A DNA stretch of 64,000 nucleotides, taken from positions 18,812,575 to 18,876,574 of the forward strand of contig OX393576.1 in assembly GCA_947652605.1 (NCBI GenBank), written 5' to 3'. The notes under the pieces are model-generated. The model did not search any database. It was not told the origin of the DNA and worked only from the letters and a program-made list of their open reading frames with translations. Shown here piece by piece: positions 32,576 through 44,560 of this stretch. The translations under genes were made by a program, and so were the position numbers. Within the stretch, counting starts at the first letter, position 1; each line of letters starts with the position of its first letter. This DNA comes from Elmis aenea. Its lineage: Eukaryota; Arthropoda; Insecta; Coleoptera; Elmidae.

Positions 32576-32769
32576 TGTAGGATTAGTTTATTAGTGAATC
32601 AGAGTGCGTCGGCCATCTTCAGGACACCGATGGGTGAACTCTAGTATTAAGTAATCATTTCATCCTCATCAATTTCATTTTATTACATTTCCATTTTATT
32701 ATATAGAAAAATTAATGGTTGGCCCAGCCGGACCAGTATTAATCACGAAATTATAAAAAAAAAAAAAAA
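31098..32769 (+). mobile_element. 5'-truncated Jockey-type non-LTR retrotransposon
   Basis: The insert is 1,672 bp and ends in a poly-A run (32755-32770). ATTTAACAG occurs on both sides (31089-31097 and 32770-32778) and is the target duplication. It landed in an RTE-like RT remnant in the same orientation. The gag-like ORF1, the endonuclease and the first part of the RT are missing. Confidence 0.9.
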
Positions 32770-32778
32770 ATTTAACAG

Positions 32779-32905
32779 AATTCCACATTAACCACTCACA
32801 TGGATTTAATTTGAAAGAAAGAAGGGAAGGCCGAAAAGGATGGACAGATGAGATATAAATAGCAATAGACAAAAGGAACTTAACGGATAATGACTGGAAG
32901 AATGG
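32779..32905 (+). pseudogene. RTE-like RT fragment, part after the Jockey insertion
   Basis: Continuation of 30985-31088. After the duplicated target, shifted frames read RIPH, then KKGRPKRM / GRKGWTDEI and RNLTDNDWKNGKQ. These match the family block GRRKPGRPRRSW...DDTWNDREKW seen at 16.6 kb. The end of the element is not clear. Confidence 0.65.
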
Positions 32906-33178
32906 GAAGCAATAATATTAAATAAATTGTTTTTGTCAGACCGCGAACTTTTCGATCCACCCTCGTACATAACCCTGACGGTTAACATACATAGCCTTGT
33001 ATTTGTCATATAACTAAGTGCATAAAAGCCCAAAGGTGGCGTAAAATAATACTGCATCGCTGAATGTAATAATACTGTTTTATTGCAAACTTTTCAAAAT
33101 GCTTACTACTTTCCAGCTGAAGGGGAGTAAAATAACGTCAACCTTGATGTTATCATTTTTCGCTACTGTTAGGTTTTT

Positions 33179-33286
33179 TAAGCTGTTATTTAATAATCAC
33201 TCCCTAAAATGGATAATTACTTTAATATTTTTTAAGCTGTAATTTGATAATCACTCCCTAAAATGGTTAATTACTTTAATATTTTG
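33179..33286. repeat. 54-bp tandem duplication
   Basis: TAAGCTGTTATTTAATAATC begins at 33179 and a near copy (TAAGCTGTAATTTGATAATC) at 33233. The units share CACTCCCTAAAATGG and differ at a few bases. Confidence 0.9.
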
Positions 33287-34028
33287 TTTATCTCAAACCA
33301 GTTTTCACATAACAAATTTTAGAAATCCTAGAACAACTCATAAAATTACTGAGTCAATAGTTAGCAGTAATAGTATCAACTTAATATTTTAGCAAGAAAT
33401 TTAAATTTTAAACATTCAGTAACTAATTTTAAGGAACTGTACGATTTTAATGTAAATTTCTTGCATACACATTGTTTGAATTCTCGTTTAAATTTGAATC
33501 AGATGTACAGGCTACATTCAATATTTAAAGAGTTTCTATGAAACATATTCAGTGAAATTCAGTTCACACAAAATTATTCTTTTCCAATAGAATTTTTTAA
33601 GGATATTCTGTGCGGTCTTTTTTAAAAACAAAATTCCTTAAAAAGTGGATCCCATTTAACTTGGAAGATTTGGGTTATTCACCTGTTAGGATATTTTAGA
33701 CCTTACGAATATTGGAAAATATGCATGTTATCGATTGGAGGATGAAAGATAATTCCATTAAATTTTGTTTAAAAATAACCTGCTTTCTATGTAACTTTGT
33801 ATAGAACATAAAACGAAAAACTAAGGCATATTTTAGCTTCAAGTAGCGTATGCATTAAAGTATCATTATTGCACAAGCTTAAAAGCGCTACACGCAAATA
33901 TAAATAACACCAGAAGTTTTTGTAATTATTTCTAAGTTAGTTAAAATTACTTCTATCAAAATAGTAATCGAGAAAATTAAAAGATAATATAGTTCATAAT
34001 AAATTCGTAACCGATAATTTCAATTATA
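33287..34028. other. No feature recognised
   Basis: AT-rich spacer. Confidence 0.5.
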
Positions 34029-34813
34029 CCGGGTTTAAATGAAGTGTGGTGCACTCCCTTTTTTTCTTAAGTTTTAATTTTTGATAAATGAAATTTTAGA
34101 CATATTATATGTGCAAAATATCGGGCTTTTTGAGCACAAACAATATTTTCACTTTCGGTTTCGCCGGAAATTACCTCAACTTTGTTATTTTAAATGGAAC
34201 ACCCTGTATATTTTTACTTGAACTATTTTGGTTAATTTTTATAACCTCAAATAGTTTTTGAAACAAAATTTAATTTTTTATTAAGTGCGCCGTTGATTTG
34301 AAGTTTTTGAAGCAGACTCTTTATAAAAATATAAGTTATTATATCGATAGATTCGTTAAAAGATGCTCCATTTAAATAACCGCTTGTACTACCATAGTTC
34401 CACTTAAAAAAATTGACTTTTTGTCAAAAAACCGATTCCGTAACCTTCAAAGCCGATTAAACTAACCTAAATGACATTTAAAGTTTACAAAAACGTAATT
34501 TATGCAAGTCACGGCACATTTAATAAAAAAAATAATTTTTGTCCAAAAATTACTTGAGGTTATAAAAATTAACCAAAACAGTGCTGTTCTATCCAAAATC
34601 GCTTCCTCTTTCCAAAAATGTAAAAATTTACAGGGTGTTCCATTTAAAATAACAAACAAGGAATCATTTCCGGCGAAACCGGAAGTGAAACAATTGTGTG
34701 CATGTGCTAAAAAAATCAGGTTTTTTGCACATATAATATGTCTAACATTTTATTTATCTAAAATCAAAACTAAAGAAAAAAAAGGGGGTGTACCACAATT
34801 CATTTACACCCGG
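34029..34813. mobile_element. Palindromic element, CCGGGTnTAAATGAAGTG ends
   Basis: TA-flanked. CCGGGTTTAAATGAAGTGTG on the left mirrors CATTTACACCCGG on the right. Each arm also has an inner GAACACCCTGTATATTTTTA (34195) and mirror TACAGGGTGTTCCATTT (34629), so each arm is bounded by two transposon-like ends. The central half includes AAAAAGTCAATTTTTT-type sequence shared with 37113-38349. The 121- and 65-codon frames are shadows. Confidence 0.85.
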
Positions 34814-34967
34814 TATACAGGCTTCGTCAGTAAGAAATCTTCGACAAAAGACCTTCTTTATTTTTGATAAGAGTTTTAGTATTTATTACCAACTATTTAA
34901 AATATGGCAAGTATTTTATAAATATGCTATAAAATTTAAAATATAATAACTTTTTCTATCTATTTAA

Positions 34968-35419
34968 GGGCCGTTATTATAAACGACGAATAAGTAATTT
35001 ACTCACGGAATAAAATTTACTTCCCGAATAAATAGCTATTTTGAGTATTATAAACGTCAAATAAATTAACTTGTCAAATAAATCCCCCGTTAACTAACCT
35101 CTGATAAACCAGGGGAATAATTTTAACTGTCGAATAAACATAACTCTACTTTTTCATGTCAACTGTTTAGTAAATGTAACAAAATAATAATTATAAAAGG
35201 TAAGTAATAAATAATCATAAGAATATCGCATATACCTACACACGATTTATGAATATATGAGGTTGTGTTTGTTTATTTGCCACTTTAATTAGTTATTTCA
35301 TGGTTAACTATTTATTCGGCAATTTTCGTTTATAATAGCGGGAATCAATTTACTCGCCAAGTAAATTTATTTGAAGGTCAGCTATTCGACTATTTAACTG
35401 ACGTTTATAATAACGGCCC
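34968..35419. mobile_element. TTAA-flanked MITE (piggyBac or Kolobok type)
   Basis: A 452-bp element starts GGGCCGTTATTATAAACG and ends CGTTTATAATAACGGCCC, a perfect 18-bp inverted repeat. TTAA lies on both sides (34964-34967, 35420-35423). Degenerate inner repeats of the type TTTACTYRYCRAATAA occur many times. No transposase. Confidence 0.9.
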
Positions 35420-35423
35420 TTAA

Positions 35424-36904
35424 AGTTTTGTTATTTATTTTGTTTTTGATATGAAATCTTCTTTAGTTTAAATTTCACCATTCAAAAGCTCTTGCAATCT
35501 CCATCACACACTGCTTTATTTAGCTATCTTGTACACGAAATATTTTTATAAAAGGAACTAACATTACATCAATGAACGTAGCCTGTGAAAAAATTATGAA
35601 ACGACAAGAAAAAGTAAAAATGCAAATAAATGTCTATCAAACATTTTTGATGATGAAAATAATACAAATAATAAAAGAAAGTATAAATTAAATAAAAACT
35701 AAACAAATTATTCAAAGTTTTTACCATAGAACTATCTGCATAAAATTTTTGAAATTTATGCTCAAATTATAATACACACGGTATTAAATTCACATATTAT
35801 CGATGAATTTTAATTAATTTTTACTAGTTTTTCTCGATTCATAATTTTTTCACCTGCTACTTTCATTAATTATATCTTTGTTTTTTTGCAACAAAAGTTT
35901 CTTGTGGAAGATAGTTAAATTAAAGAGCTTTTTTAGGATGAATTTGGTTTGGGGGAGAAAATAAAAAATTTAAATTCAATATCTATAAAATCACGAAATT
36001 ACTGTTCTACTGGGAATCGGTGGATATAAGTTGTTTTTAAATTTGCAGTTTAGAATTTGTGCAAATGTAAAAAATTAACACAAAATTCCCTGTAAATGTA
36101 AATACATTTTAAAAATGTGATAATACACGAAAGTATTTTATTACATTGATTACATTTGTGAGATGAAAACTATTACGTTAAAAATACACATATACCTTTA
36201 TTTATTCATTTTGACTGTTTTTGCTTTTATACTACCTACATGAAAATTTTAATAAACAATTTTAGACGTAGCGAATAAAAATAAATACAAAAATGAATTA
36301 AAACGTAGATATTTTAAAATCAATTACTTTTCCATCAACAACATTTAAACATTGCCTCTGGGGTAATGAAAAAATAATACCTGATCGTTATTTAAAAGTT
36401 ATATCAGTAAAAGTTAATTTGTGTAGCTGGAAATGATATTTGTTTTAGCAAAGAGAAATATAATATTAACTTTGTATATTTATATTTTTTTTGCAAATCC
36501 GAGTTGGGAAAATTAGTTTTTATGGTAACAAATTATTAAAGAACATATAACTCGACTGCATCTGGCTTTCTAAATTTCAGATTTGAAATACAATTATTTT
36601 TTTGCAATAACATAAAGCAGGAAATGTTTTAACGACATTTTAAAACTATGTAGGTTTCAGAAGGTGCAGAAACGAATTCACTAATGGGCAGAAGTTAAAG
36701 TAATTGCAGAGCAATTACTAATAACACGTTAATCTCAATCGATCACGAGATCGATCCACATAGAGCTAGATTTGGGGCGCGTAAGCATTCCAAACTGTAC
36801 TTACAGCAAAATTTATTATTGGATTAAAATCGAAACTTTCCTGAAGTTTAGCTTAATTTAATAATAATGCATTTCAACGTGCAAATTAAACGATTATAAT
36901 GTTA
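35424..36904. other. No feature recognised
   Basis: AT-rich spacer with stops in all frames. Confidence 0.5.
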
Positions 36905-36911
36905 AGTTTAA

Positions 36912-37000
36912 ACCAGGGGTTTGGAACAGTCCGATTTTTTAATTGCTCCGCTCCAACTCCGCTCCGGCATCAAAATGCCTGCTCCAGCTCCGCTAAGAGC
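36912..37000. repeat. GCTCCG-rich block, probable hAT-type MITE end
   Basis: CAGGGGTTTGGAACAGTCCG is followed by several copies of GCTCCG/CTCCGCTCC. This arrangement is common at the end of hAT-type MITEs. No second end or target duplication was found, and the palindromic element at 37113 follows closely. Confidence 0.4.
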
Positions 37001-37112
37001 TATATTTAAATATAGTTGAAAAGTTGAAATAAGTAAACAAGACTTTTAAACAATCCGACTTTTAAATTTATTTGAGCATTTGACGTCCAGTATGACGTAT
37101 GACAAATACATA

Positions 37113-38349
37113 CCGGGTGTAAATAAAGTGTGGTACACCCCCTTTTTTTTCTTTAGTTTTGATTTTAAATAAATCAAATTTTAGACTAATGATATGTGCA
37201 AAAAACCGGTCTTTTTGAGGCGTTGCACACCTTTGTTTCACTTCCGGTTTCGCCGGAAATGACCCCAACTTTGTTATTTTAAATGGAACACCCTGTATAT
37301 TTTTATATTTTTGGAAAGAGGAAGTGATTTTTGATACAACTGCACTATTTTCGTTAATTTTTATAACCTCAAAATTTTTTTAAAACAAAATTTAGTTTTT
37401 CATTAAGAGTGCCGTGACCTGCACAAATTGATTTTTATTGTGTCAACAATTGTCCAAAAAACGTTTTTGTAAATTTTTAATGACATTTAGGTTACTTTAA
37501 TCGGCTTTGAAGGTTGCGGAATCGGTTTTTTGACAAAAAGTCAATTTTTTTAAATGGAATCATGCTGGTACTAGCGGTTATTTAAATCAAGCATCTTCTA
37601 ACAAATCTATCGGTACCAATAACTTGTATTTTTATTAAGAGATCCTTTTAATCGCAGTAATCTAATGGTTACCTAAATTTTTAGACTTTTTAATTAAATG
37701 ACTATAGTAGTTAAACATAAAACAACGATCATTTGTTTTGTTTTAGTTATGCACAGTGTACTGCGATTAACAAGATCTCTTAATAAATTTTCACAATAAT
37801 TTGAAATTTTTGAAGTAGATTCTTAATAAAAATACAAGTTATTGGTATTGATGGATTCGTTAGAAGATGCTCCATTTAAATAACTGCTAGTACCAGCATG
37901 GTTCCATTTAAAAAAATTGACTTTTTGTCAAAAAACTGATTCCGCAACCTTCAAAGCCGATTAAAGTAACCTAAATGTCATTTAAAATTTACAAAAACGT
38001 TGTTTGGACAATTGTTGACATAATAAAAATCAATTTGTGCAGGTCACGGCACTCTTAACTAAAAACAAAATTTTGTTTAAAAATTTTTTTGAGGTTATAA
38101 AAATTAACCAAAATAGTGCATTTGTATCCAAAATCACTTCCTCTTTCCAAAAATGTAAAAATATACAGGGTGTTCCGTTTAAAATAACAAAGTTGGGGTC
38201 ATTTCCGGCGAAACCGGAAGTGGAACAAATGTGTGCAACGGCTCAAAAAGCCCGGTTTTTTGCACATACCACATGTTTAAAATTTCATTTATCTAAAATC
38301 AAAACTAAAGAAAAAAAAAGGGGGTGTACCACACTTCATTTACACCCGG
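37113..38349. mobile_element. 1.24-kb palindromic element, CCGGGTGTAAATAAAGTG ends
   Basis: TA-flanked. CCGGGTGTAAATAAAGTGTG and CACTTCATTTACACCCGG are mirror ends. The arms stay similar almost to the centre near 37730: for example TAAGAGATCC at 37638 against AAGATCTCTTAATA near 37790. Inner ends GAACACCCTGTATATTTTTA (37286) and TACAGGGTGTTCC (38164) divide each arm. The 66- and 106-codon frames at the two ends encode mirrored copies of the same meaningless peptide. Confidence 0.9.
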
Positions 38350-41300
38350 TATATTAAACAAGTGATGAAACATGAGGATAAATGATGATCAGTAGGTACA
38401 TTGCAACTACCCGAGTACTTGATTGTTGATATACTTAACCTGAGCAATGTGTATACGGCTTTTAACAAAATAATGTTATAGATATATGCGGTGCGTAAAC
38501 ATAAAATCGATCAGATAAAATCCCTAAAACTGACTACATCTTGCTTGGAGGTGCTTCACATACACACACTGAAAACCAAACATCGTTTTTGCACCTGGCC
38601 CCACAATTTTTAACGCCAACCCTAGGTAAGATATTCATACCAGGATATTCAAACTTCTTATTGCTAGTAACAGAAATCTTTTATTTTTATTACAACAATT
38701 TTTTATGTTCCATGTGCATTTTAAATAAAATAATTCAAATTTCAAACACTGATGGAAATAACTCTGTATTGTTTCATACATTTCAAGCTTACCTGATAAT
38801 CCACGTATTATCGTTTTTCGTTCACAACGTGGCATCAGAGATTTAAACGTATTTAAATTAAAAATCAATGAATTCAAAAAGTTATTTTACCATTCATCTA
38901 CACAGGATGGTTTACTTCACGAACCTTAGCAAAGCGATTTGTCATAAGAGCATGATGCGAAACTAAAATCTAGCATAGACTTCGTAGTTCACAAGCTACT
39001 AAGAAAAAAATGAAGTAAAAAAAAACGCTGTTCGTTTCACTTTCTTTATTTTTATGAATATTAAAGAAAACATCAATATACGAAGTTCGCATATGCTAAG
39101 GAAACTTATTGAGGAACATAAAATCTGTAAATCGGATATAAAACACAAAAAAAAAACATTTCGCAATTAAATGAATAGGTGAAGATCTGACTCTGCATGG
39201 TGTAACTATCAAAGCTACCAAAAAATTGCAGATACTTGGGAGACATTTTAATGTCTGTAAAGACAAGAAGGATATCTTGAATGAAATAGTAAAACCGAGT
39301 TCTATTACTTCCAAAATCTATTCCCTTCTTTGAAGTTCAAATTCTTAATTGATGGTTGCGTCACCTATAGGTCGGAAGTTTAGACATTGATTTGATAAAT
39401 ACAGAGCAAGTGCTGTAGAAAACAGCTTTTGGCGAAGGTATTACGGTTTAACAAGACACGATCATCATGTAAGAAACGAAACAGAAAATTTATAAGCAGA
39501 CTCCGACGAGAAGAAAGAATGAAGAAAGACCAAGGAACATGAAATAGAGACGGCGATGTATAAGCGAGACCTTAAAAAAAGTTTCTGGAAAAATAAGAGG
39601 AACAGGCAAAAAGAATAGTCACATTCTGGCAACAGATGCTGTAAAACAATCGCTATATACATAAATAGGGTGTTTAAAATTCGAGTTTAAGCATGGTAAT
39701 CTCGCTTATTTTAATAGATAGTATAGAGTATAAGTTTAAATTTGGCAAAGTTGCTAAATTTGATGCTCATTAATAATTCAAAGAGAAATTGGAAATATCT
39801 TAAACGGTATCCGAGACAATCGGGAAAAACATAAAATACGATTTTTGAAAATCGCCCATATCTCCTTTCGATTAGAAAATATTTCAAATGTGTAAAAACA
39901 TTGCCCAAGCAATTTTTTATACAGGATCGTATGGTGATCATAAAGTGTTCCCAGGTCGATTGGTTTTTGTTTTACAACAACCAACTCAATTTTTCTTATG
40001 GGCGCAATTTTTGCTATTTACATTATCTCATGATAACATGACAAAATCCATAATTTATTCTTTCATGTTACATACATTACCGAATTTAGAATTTTTAGTA
40101 TAATCTTCTAGTGCAAGTATCCAATACAGCATCCATGAAAAAATTGGAATATCAGTTTTGTTCCTTTATGAATGATACTCCATCTTATTCCATAAGCAAG
40201 AAGCAAATAAATCGTTGCTATGAGAGGGAGCTGTCAAGTTTTTGAATATTTTTAAATTAAATGAAAAGAACGAAAGAATTAAAATCTATAGAAAGGTTTA
40301 GATATTTTCATTAATAAATGGAAAAATGTAAATACATCTTTCCGAGTTTACCTTAAATAAATTCTTAACTAGGCGTTTTTTTTTTTTTTATTATGGAAAT
40401 AATTACCCAACATTTTCACAAGTTAACCGATCTTTAATGTAAGCAAAAAAAACTGTATCACTCGATATTAGCTCACCTGGAGCATAGATACAACTTTCGA
40501 AAGAATGATATTTGCTTATGTATTTGATGTAAAATCATTATTCAAACCTGCTTAAAAGAAAATAGCTGACTAGAATAACATTAAATATATAAAACGGGAT
40601 TAAATATATAAAATTAGGCTATATGAAACGACTGACACATCCGAAAAAAACTAATTTATGAAAACTATATGAATAGGTGTATATTATCCATCACTTTCGC
40701 CAAATAATGACGTCGTGTTTAAAAATTAAAAGCTAATAAACATGGGTTGATATTTTCATGAATGATAAGTAAACCTCCGAGATAAGCTGGTAGCAGCAGC
40801 GGTCAGAGCTAATGAGGCCTTGCCTTACTTGCATTTTGGATGGTTAGAATTTATTTATCACCCAGAACCCAATATTAATCTTTCTAGCCGTCACCCGAGT
40901 ATAGCTACTGTAAAAATTTATATAGGCTCTCACGCTAAATTTCTATAATCTGTAAGTTAATATTTTAACTGCGCGATTACATATAAATGAAGGTTATAAA
41001 TTCAAAGATATCTCGCATACCCCAATAAAGTGAGCTTTGCATATTTTTCAAGCACAAGCGTGAAATACTCCGCTGATTAAAATATATTTTAATGGGATAA
41101 TCATGGTAATAAACCGAAAACATTAATGACCCGTTAAGGGCGAACACGTCAAAAATAAATTTTTTACTAATATTTATGTACCTTGTGAGAAGTTTCTTGT
41201 TTAAAGATGTTGCAGAAAAAATTCCGACTAGCGATACTTAATTTTTAAAGAAGCCGTCGCGAAGTCTTCTAATTATTAATTTCGTTCACTGTAATGAGCG

Positions 41301-44059
41301 GCACACAGTCAATGAAAATATTTTTAAAACAATTTTTAATTGAGATTTCATTCACAGATGGGGACTTCGCGCCGCCGATTTGTGAGATGAGAGAGTCACA
41401 TGGTTTTCGCGCCACAGCGTATCAGGTACTGACGTTGGATCCACGAGCGTTCCCGATGAGACCGCAGGGTGCATGAGCTTTCACCCTACCACCTCGTGTA
41501 CCCCGAAACAAGCTTGTTCCGTTGACAAAATTCTAAATCTGAAAGGAAAGCTGAAGAAGAAAAGGCCTGGAAACTAAAAAAATACACACACACGAGTATA
41601 TACTGTGTCAAAACGAAATTGGTTATGTTCCAATTTTGTTATTGTTTTTAGGAATAATATTTGAATATCATATTTTGAACATTCGTGGGTAAAAATGTTT
41701 TAAATAGCATCCTATACAAGGTAACAATTATTATCTATCGCGTACATTGGTAACCTTGTTATTTATAAATAAGACTTACAGAATCGATTTAATAAACAAA
41801 GTTGGGCAAAATTAGAAAATAAATAGAACCAAACTGGTTCAACAAGTATTGTCAACTTAACAAAAAAACTGCAGATTGTCAATTGATAGCATAAAGATCG
41901 AATATGGCGCCCACAAGAAATAAAAAAGTTGGCTATCGTGCTTCAAAAACTAAGCGAGTTGGGCCCATTTTGACAAGCCATGTGATTGAAGTTATTTTTT
42001 AAACTTCAAATTTCTATTTTTGATGATATGAAAGTTATATAAAAAAAACAAGAATATGACGTTTTCAGTTTTTCAGGATTTTCATGAACTGGACACTATA
42101 TGTACATTTTTAGTTTGGATTTAGTTTAAGTACGTAAAACACACTTCCTTGCTGATATAACCATCGCCATGTATGATCTTAATAAGTGTTATTTGTACAA
42201 AACATGAAATTCTGATTAAAATTATTGTATTTCCTAAAAAAAAAACATTAAAAAACTAATTTAATTTTAAATTAATTTGTTTTAAAAAAACCTGGTCCCC
42301 AACAAAGTACAGTAATTTATGATTTTATTTACTGCTGTTTATTTTTATTTTTTAGGAGGTTCGTTTTTTAAAATTAGGTACCCAATTTATAAAATTCTTA
42401 ATTAAGAATTTTCACTTTTTCGAATTTATGGCGTTGTTTTTAAAGACAAATGCCTCAAAATGAAACATAATTGTAACGATAATGTAATAAAAAAGTTGAA
42501 TGTAAAAAATAGACAGAGAGATCTGGTTTAATTTAACAGAATCAAAGTCTTGCGAAAAATATGGTCTCATAGCTTAAATTGTTGCTTCCTAGTGTATACT
42601 TAATTAGTTGTTATAAAAAAAAGAAGAATTTTAATAATAAAAATAAGTTACTACTATTATGCAACTACACAAACCTCCATTAAAATTTAGCAAATGATTA
42701 AGACCCATTGCTACTATAATTAAAACATTCGATGCTCCGTATAACTTTTAACGAACGCAAACATTTTTGATCATTATCCGCAAAAATATCTTTCTGCATT
42801 CTGTGTACTTTGATTTTAAAATGAAATACGTTACGACGAAGAATTATTTATTTTAAGCCTACTTTCAGATTTTTCTTTAAATAAAATTTTTCTCGAAGTA
42901 CTCAAAAATTAACGAATCAAAAAAATTATGATATCTGTAAAAAAAAGTTTTAAAGTCTTTATAAGAGTTATGAATAAAGAAAGTAAAGTACATCAACTAA
43001 AAGGACGTCGTTGATTGAAGAGTTTAAAACATTTTTTACGAAAGAAAATTTAATTTAAATAAGTTCAGAAAATTTTTCGTATGAGCTCAATACAATAAAA
43101 AAAACACGCCTTTGGGGTTTAATTTTACGTTTTAAAACCTAGTTTTTGCGTCTTTCTACCAAACATATAAAAGCCGATATCTAATTTTAATTAAAAATAT
43201 AATGTTTGCATTCAGCGAATGAAGAAGAAATATAATACTATTAAAGCGTCATATAACCCAGGTGGAGTTTTGAGCTATTTGTTTAACTAACTTGACACTA
43301 CTACAAACTGTAGTGCAAGAACCTTTTTAGCAGTGGCACAAGCGTGTCTGTGTTATGAAAACAAAACGAACCGAAACAGAATGACGTTAAAGCTTGGAGC
43401 TTCATATTGTTCAGTTACGCGAGAAAGGTGTTCCTCATCCGGGTCCTAAGCGAATTAGGATGTTCCGCCACTTCGTGAAAAACGACAAAAATTTAGGTGT
43501 TAAAACAAAAAGTACTGTAAGGATCGACGGACTGACTTTTAACGTTTAAAGTTACATATCTGAATTTCGTTCATGAAGAACTAACCAATCGTTACATAAC
43601 ATTCACATTTGATGGGAAAATAATATACAGGGTCCGCCAAAACACTATTATTCATCTTTAGCTACATTTGTATAGATTTTAACATTAAGGTGTACACAAA
43701 AAAGTTAATTACATAATTTAAAATTATTTTAACGGATAGTGTTTAGTTTCGTCAGGACAGGACTCTGTTTTTTCTTTCTTTATACGGAATATACTCTACA
43801 GATTGTGTTTAACAATTCTACTGTGAAGTTAAGGTCAATTGTGCGTAAAGTACTTTACTATTAACGTTAATTCTTAATCAGTTAAAAAATATCAATATTA
43901 TGCCAGATATCGCCCTTCAGTTAAAATGTAATAACTAGCTATGAGTAAAAAACTACTTTTCTTTGATACTATACGGAGTGTCTTGAACTTTTAAACATTT
44001 TTACTGAACTTCAAACGGCAAAATTTTTTAATTTTAAACAAAACATCCTCCTTAATTCT
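38350..44059. other. 5.7 kb without a supported gene; two isolated element ends
   Basis: AT-rich. Isolated ends of the TA/CAGGGTG type occur at about 39666 (AGGGTGTTTAAAATTCGAG, related to the 54.3-kb element through AATCTCGCTTATT) and at 43626 (TACAGGGTCCGCCAAAAC). A GC-richer island at 41350-41520 (with GACTTCGCGCCGCCGATTTG) has a 60-codon frame that I cannot identify. 39180-39300 faintly resembles a retrotransposon frame but not enough to call. Confidence 0.45.
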
Positions 44060-44560
44060 CTGTATACAATATACGAAATACTTTTGGCCCCCATTAGCTT
44101 GATGATTCTTCTCCACTTAACAAAGTTTTTGCTTTTGCTCTCCAGTTTCGTATTCTCTTTTCTATCGCTAATATTCATTACACTTCAGGATGGCCCTTTT
44201 TTTATTTACTATAAATTTTAAATGCATTGGATTGTCTTCCCTCCTATCCACATGCCTCAATGTTCTATGACTTGACCGCTAGTTATTTTTCCTTTCTCAT
44301 TTAACGTCTTCCTTTTTGCTTACGTTTTCTTCATCTTTTTGTTTTTTGACCCATGTTCCACATTTAAAGGTAATGGCTGGTTAAAGTATTGCCTTGTACA
44401 TTTGTAGTTTTGGCTTTGCTGTAATACTTTTTGACGTTGAGTATGTCTATTGTTTCTGCATTACAATCGTCTTTTACTATTTTTGATGCTATTTTTGTCT
44501 CCATCTTCCCAGGTTCATTACTCTGCAATTTACTAAATCGACATCCAGTTCTTTATCGAT
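44060..44560 (-). pseudogene. RTE-like RT C-terminal remnant
   Basis: On the minus strand readable pieces are PKLQMYKAIL (stop) PAITFKCGTWVKKQKDEEN, matching the block LYKxLIRPxxTYGSETW of non-LTR RTs; then HRTLRHVDRREDNP, matching the GHVQRMxDNR block; and near 44150-44070 VKWRRIIKLMGAKSISYIV, matching the terminal WRRI block. Order and spacing agree with the C-terminal third of an RTE-like element. Multiple stops and frameshifts show great age. Confidence 0.6.

Noticed and set aside
39100..39310. Retrotransposon fragment (DLTLHGVTIK-like reading)
   Set aside because: A short resemblance only, with no neighbouring RT motifs in any frame.
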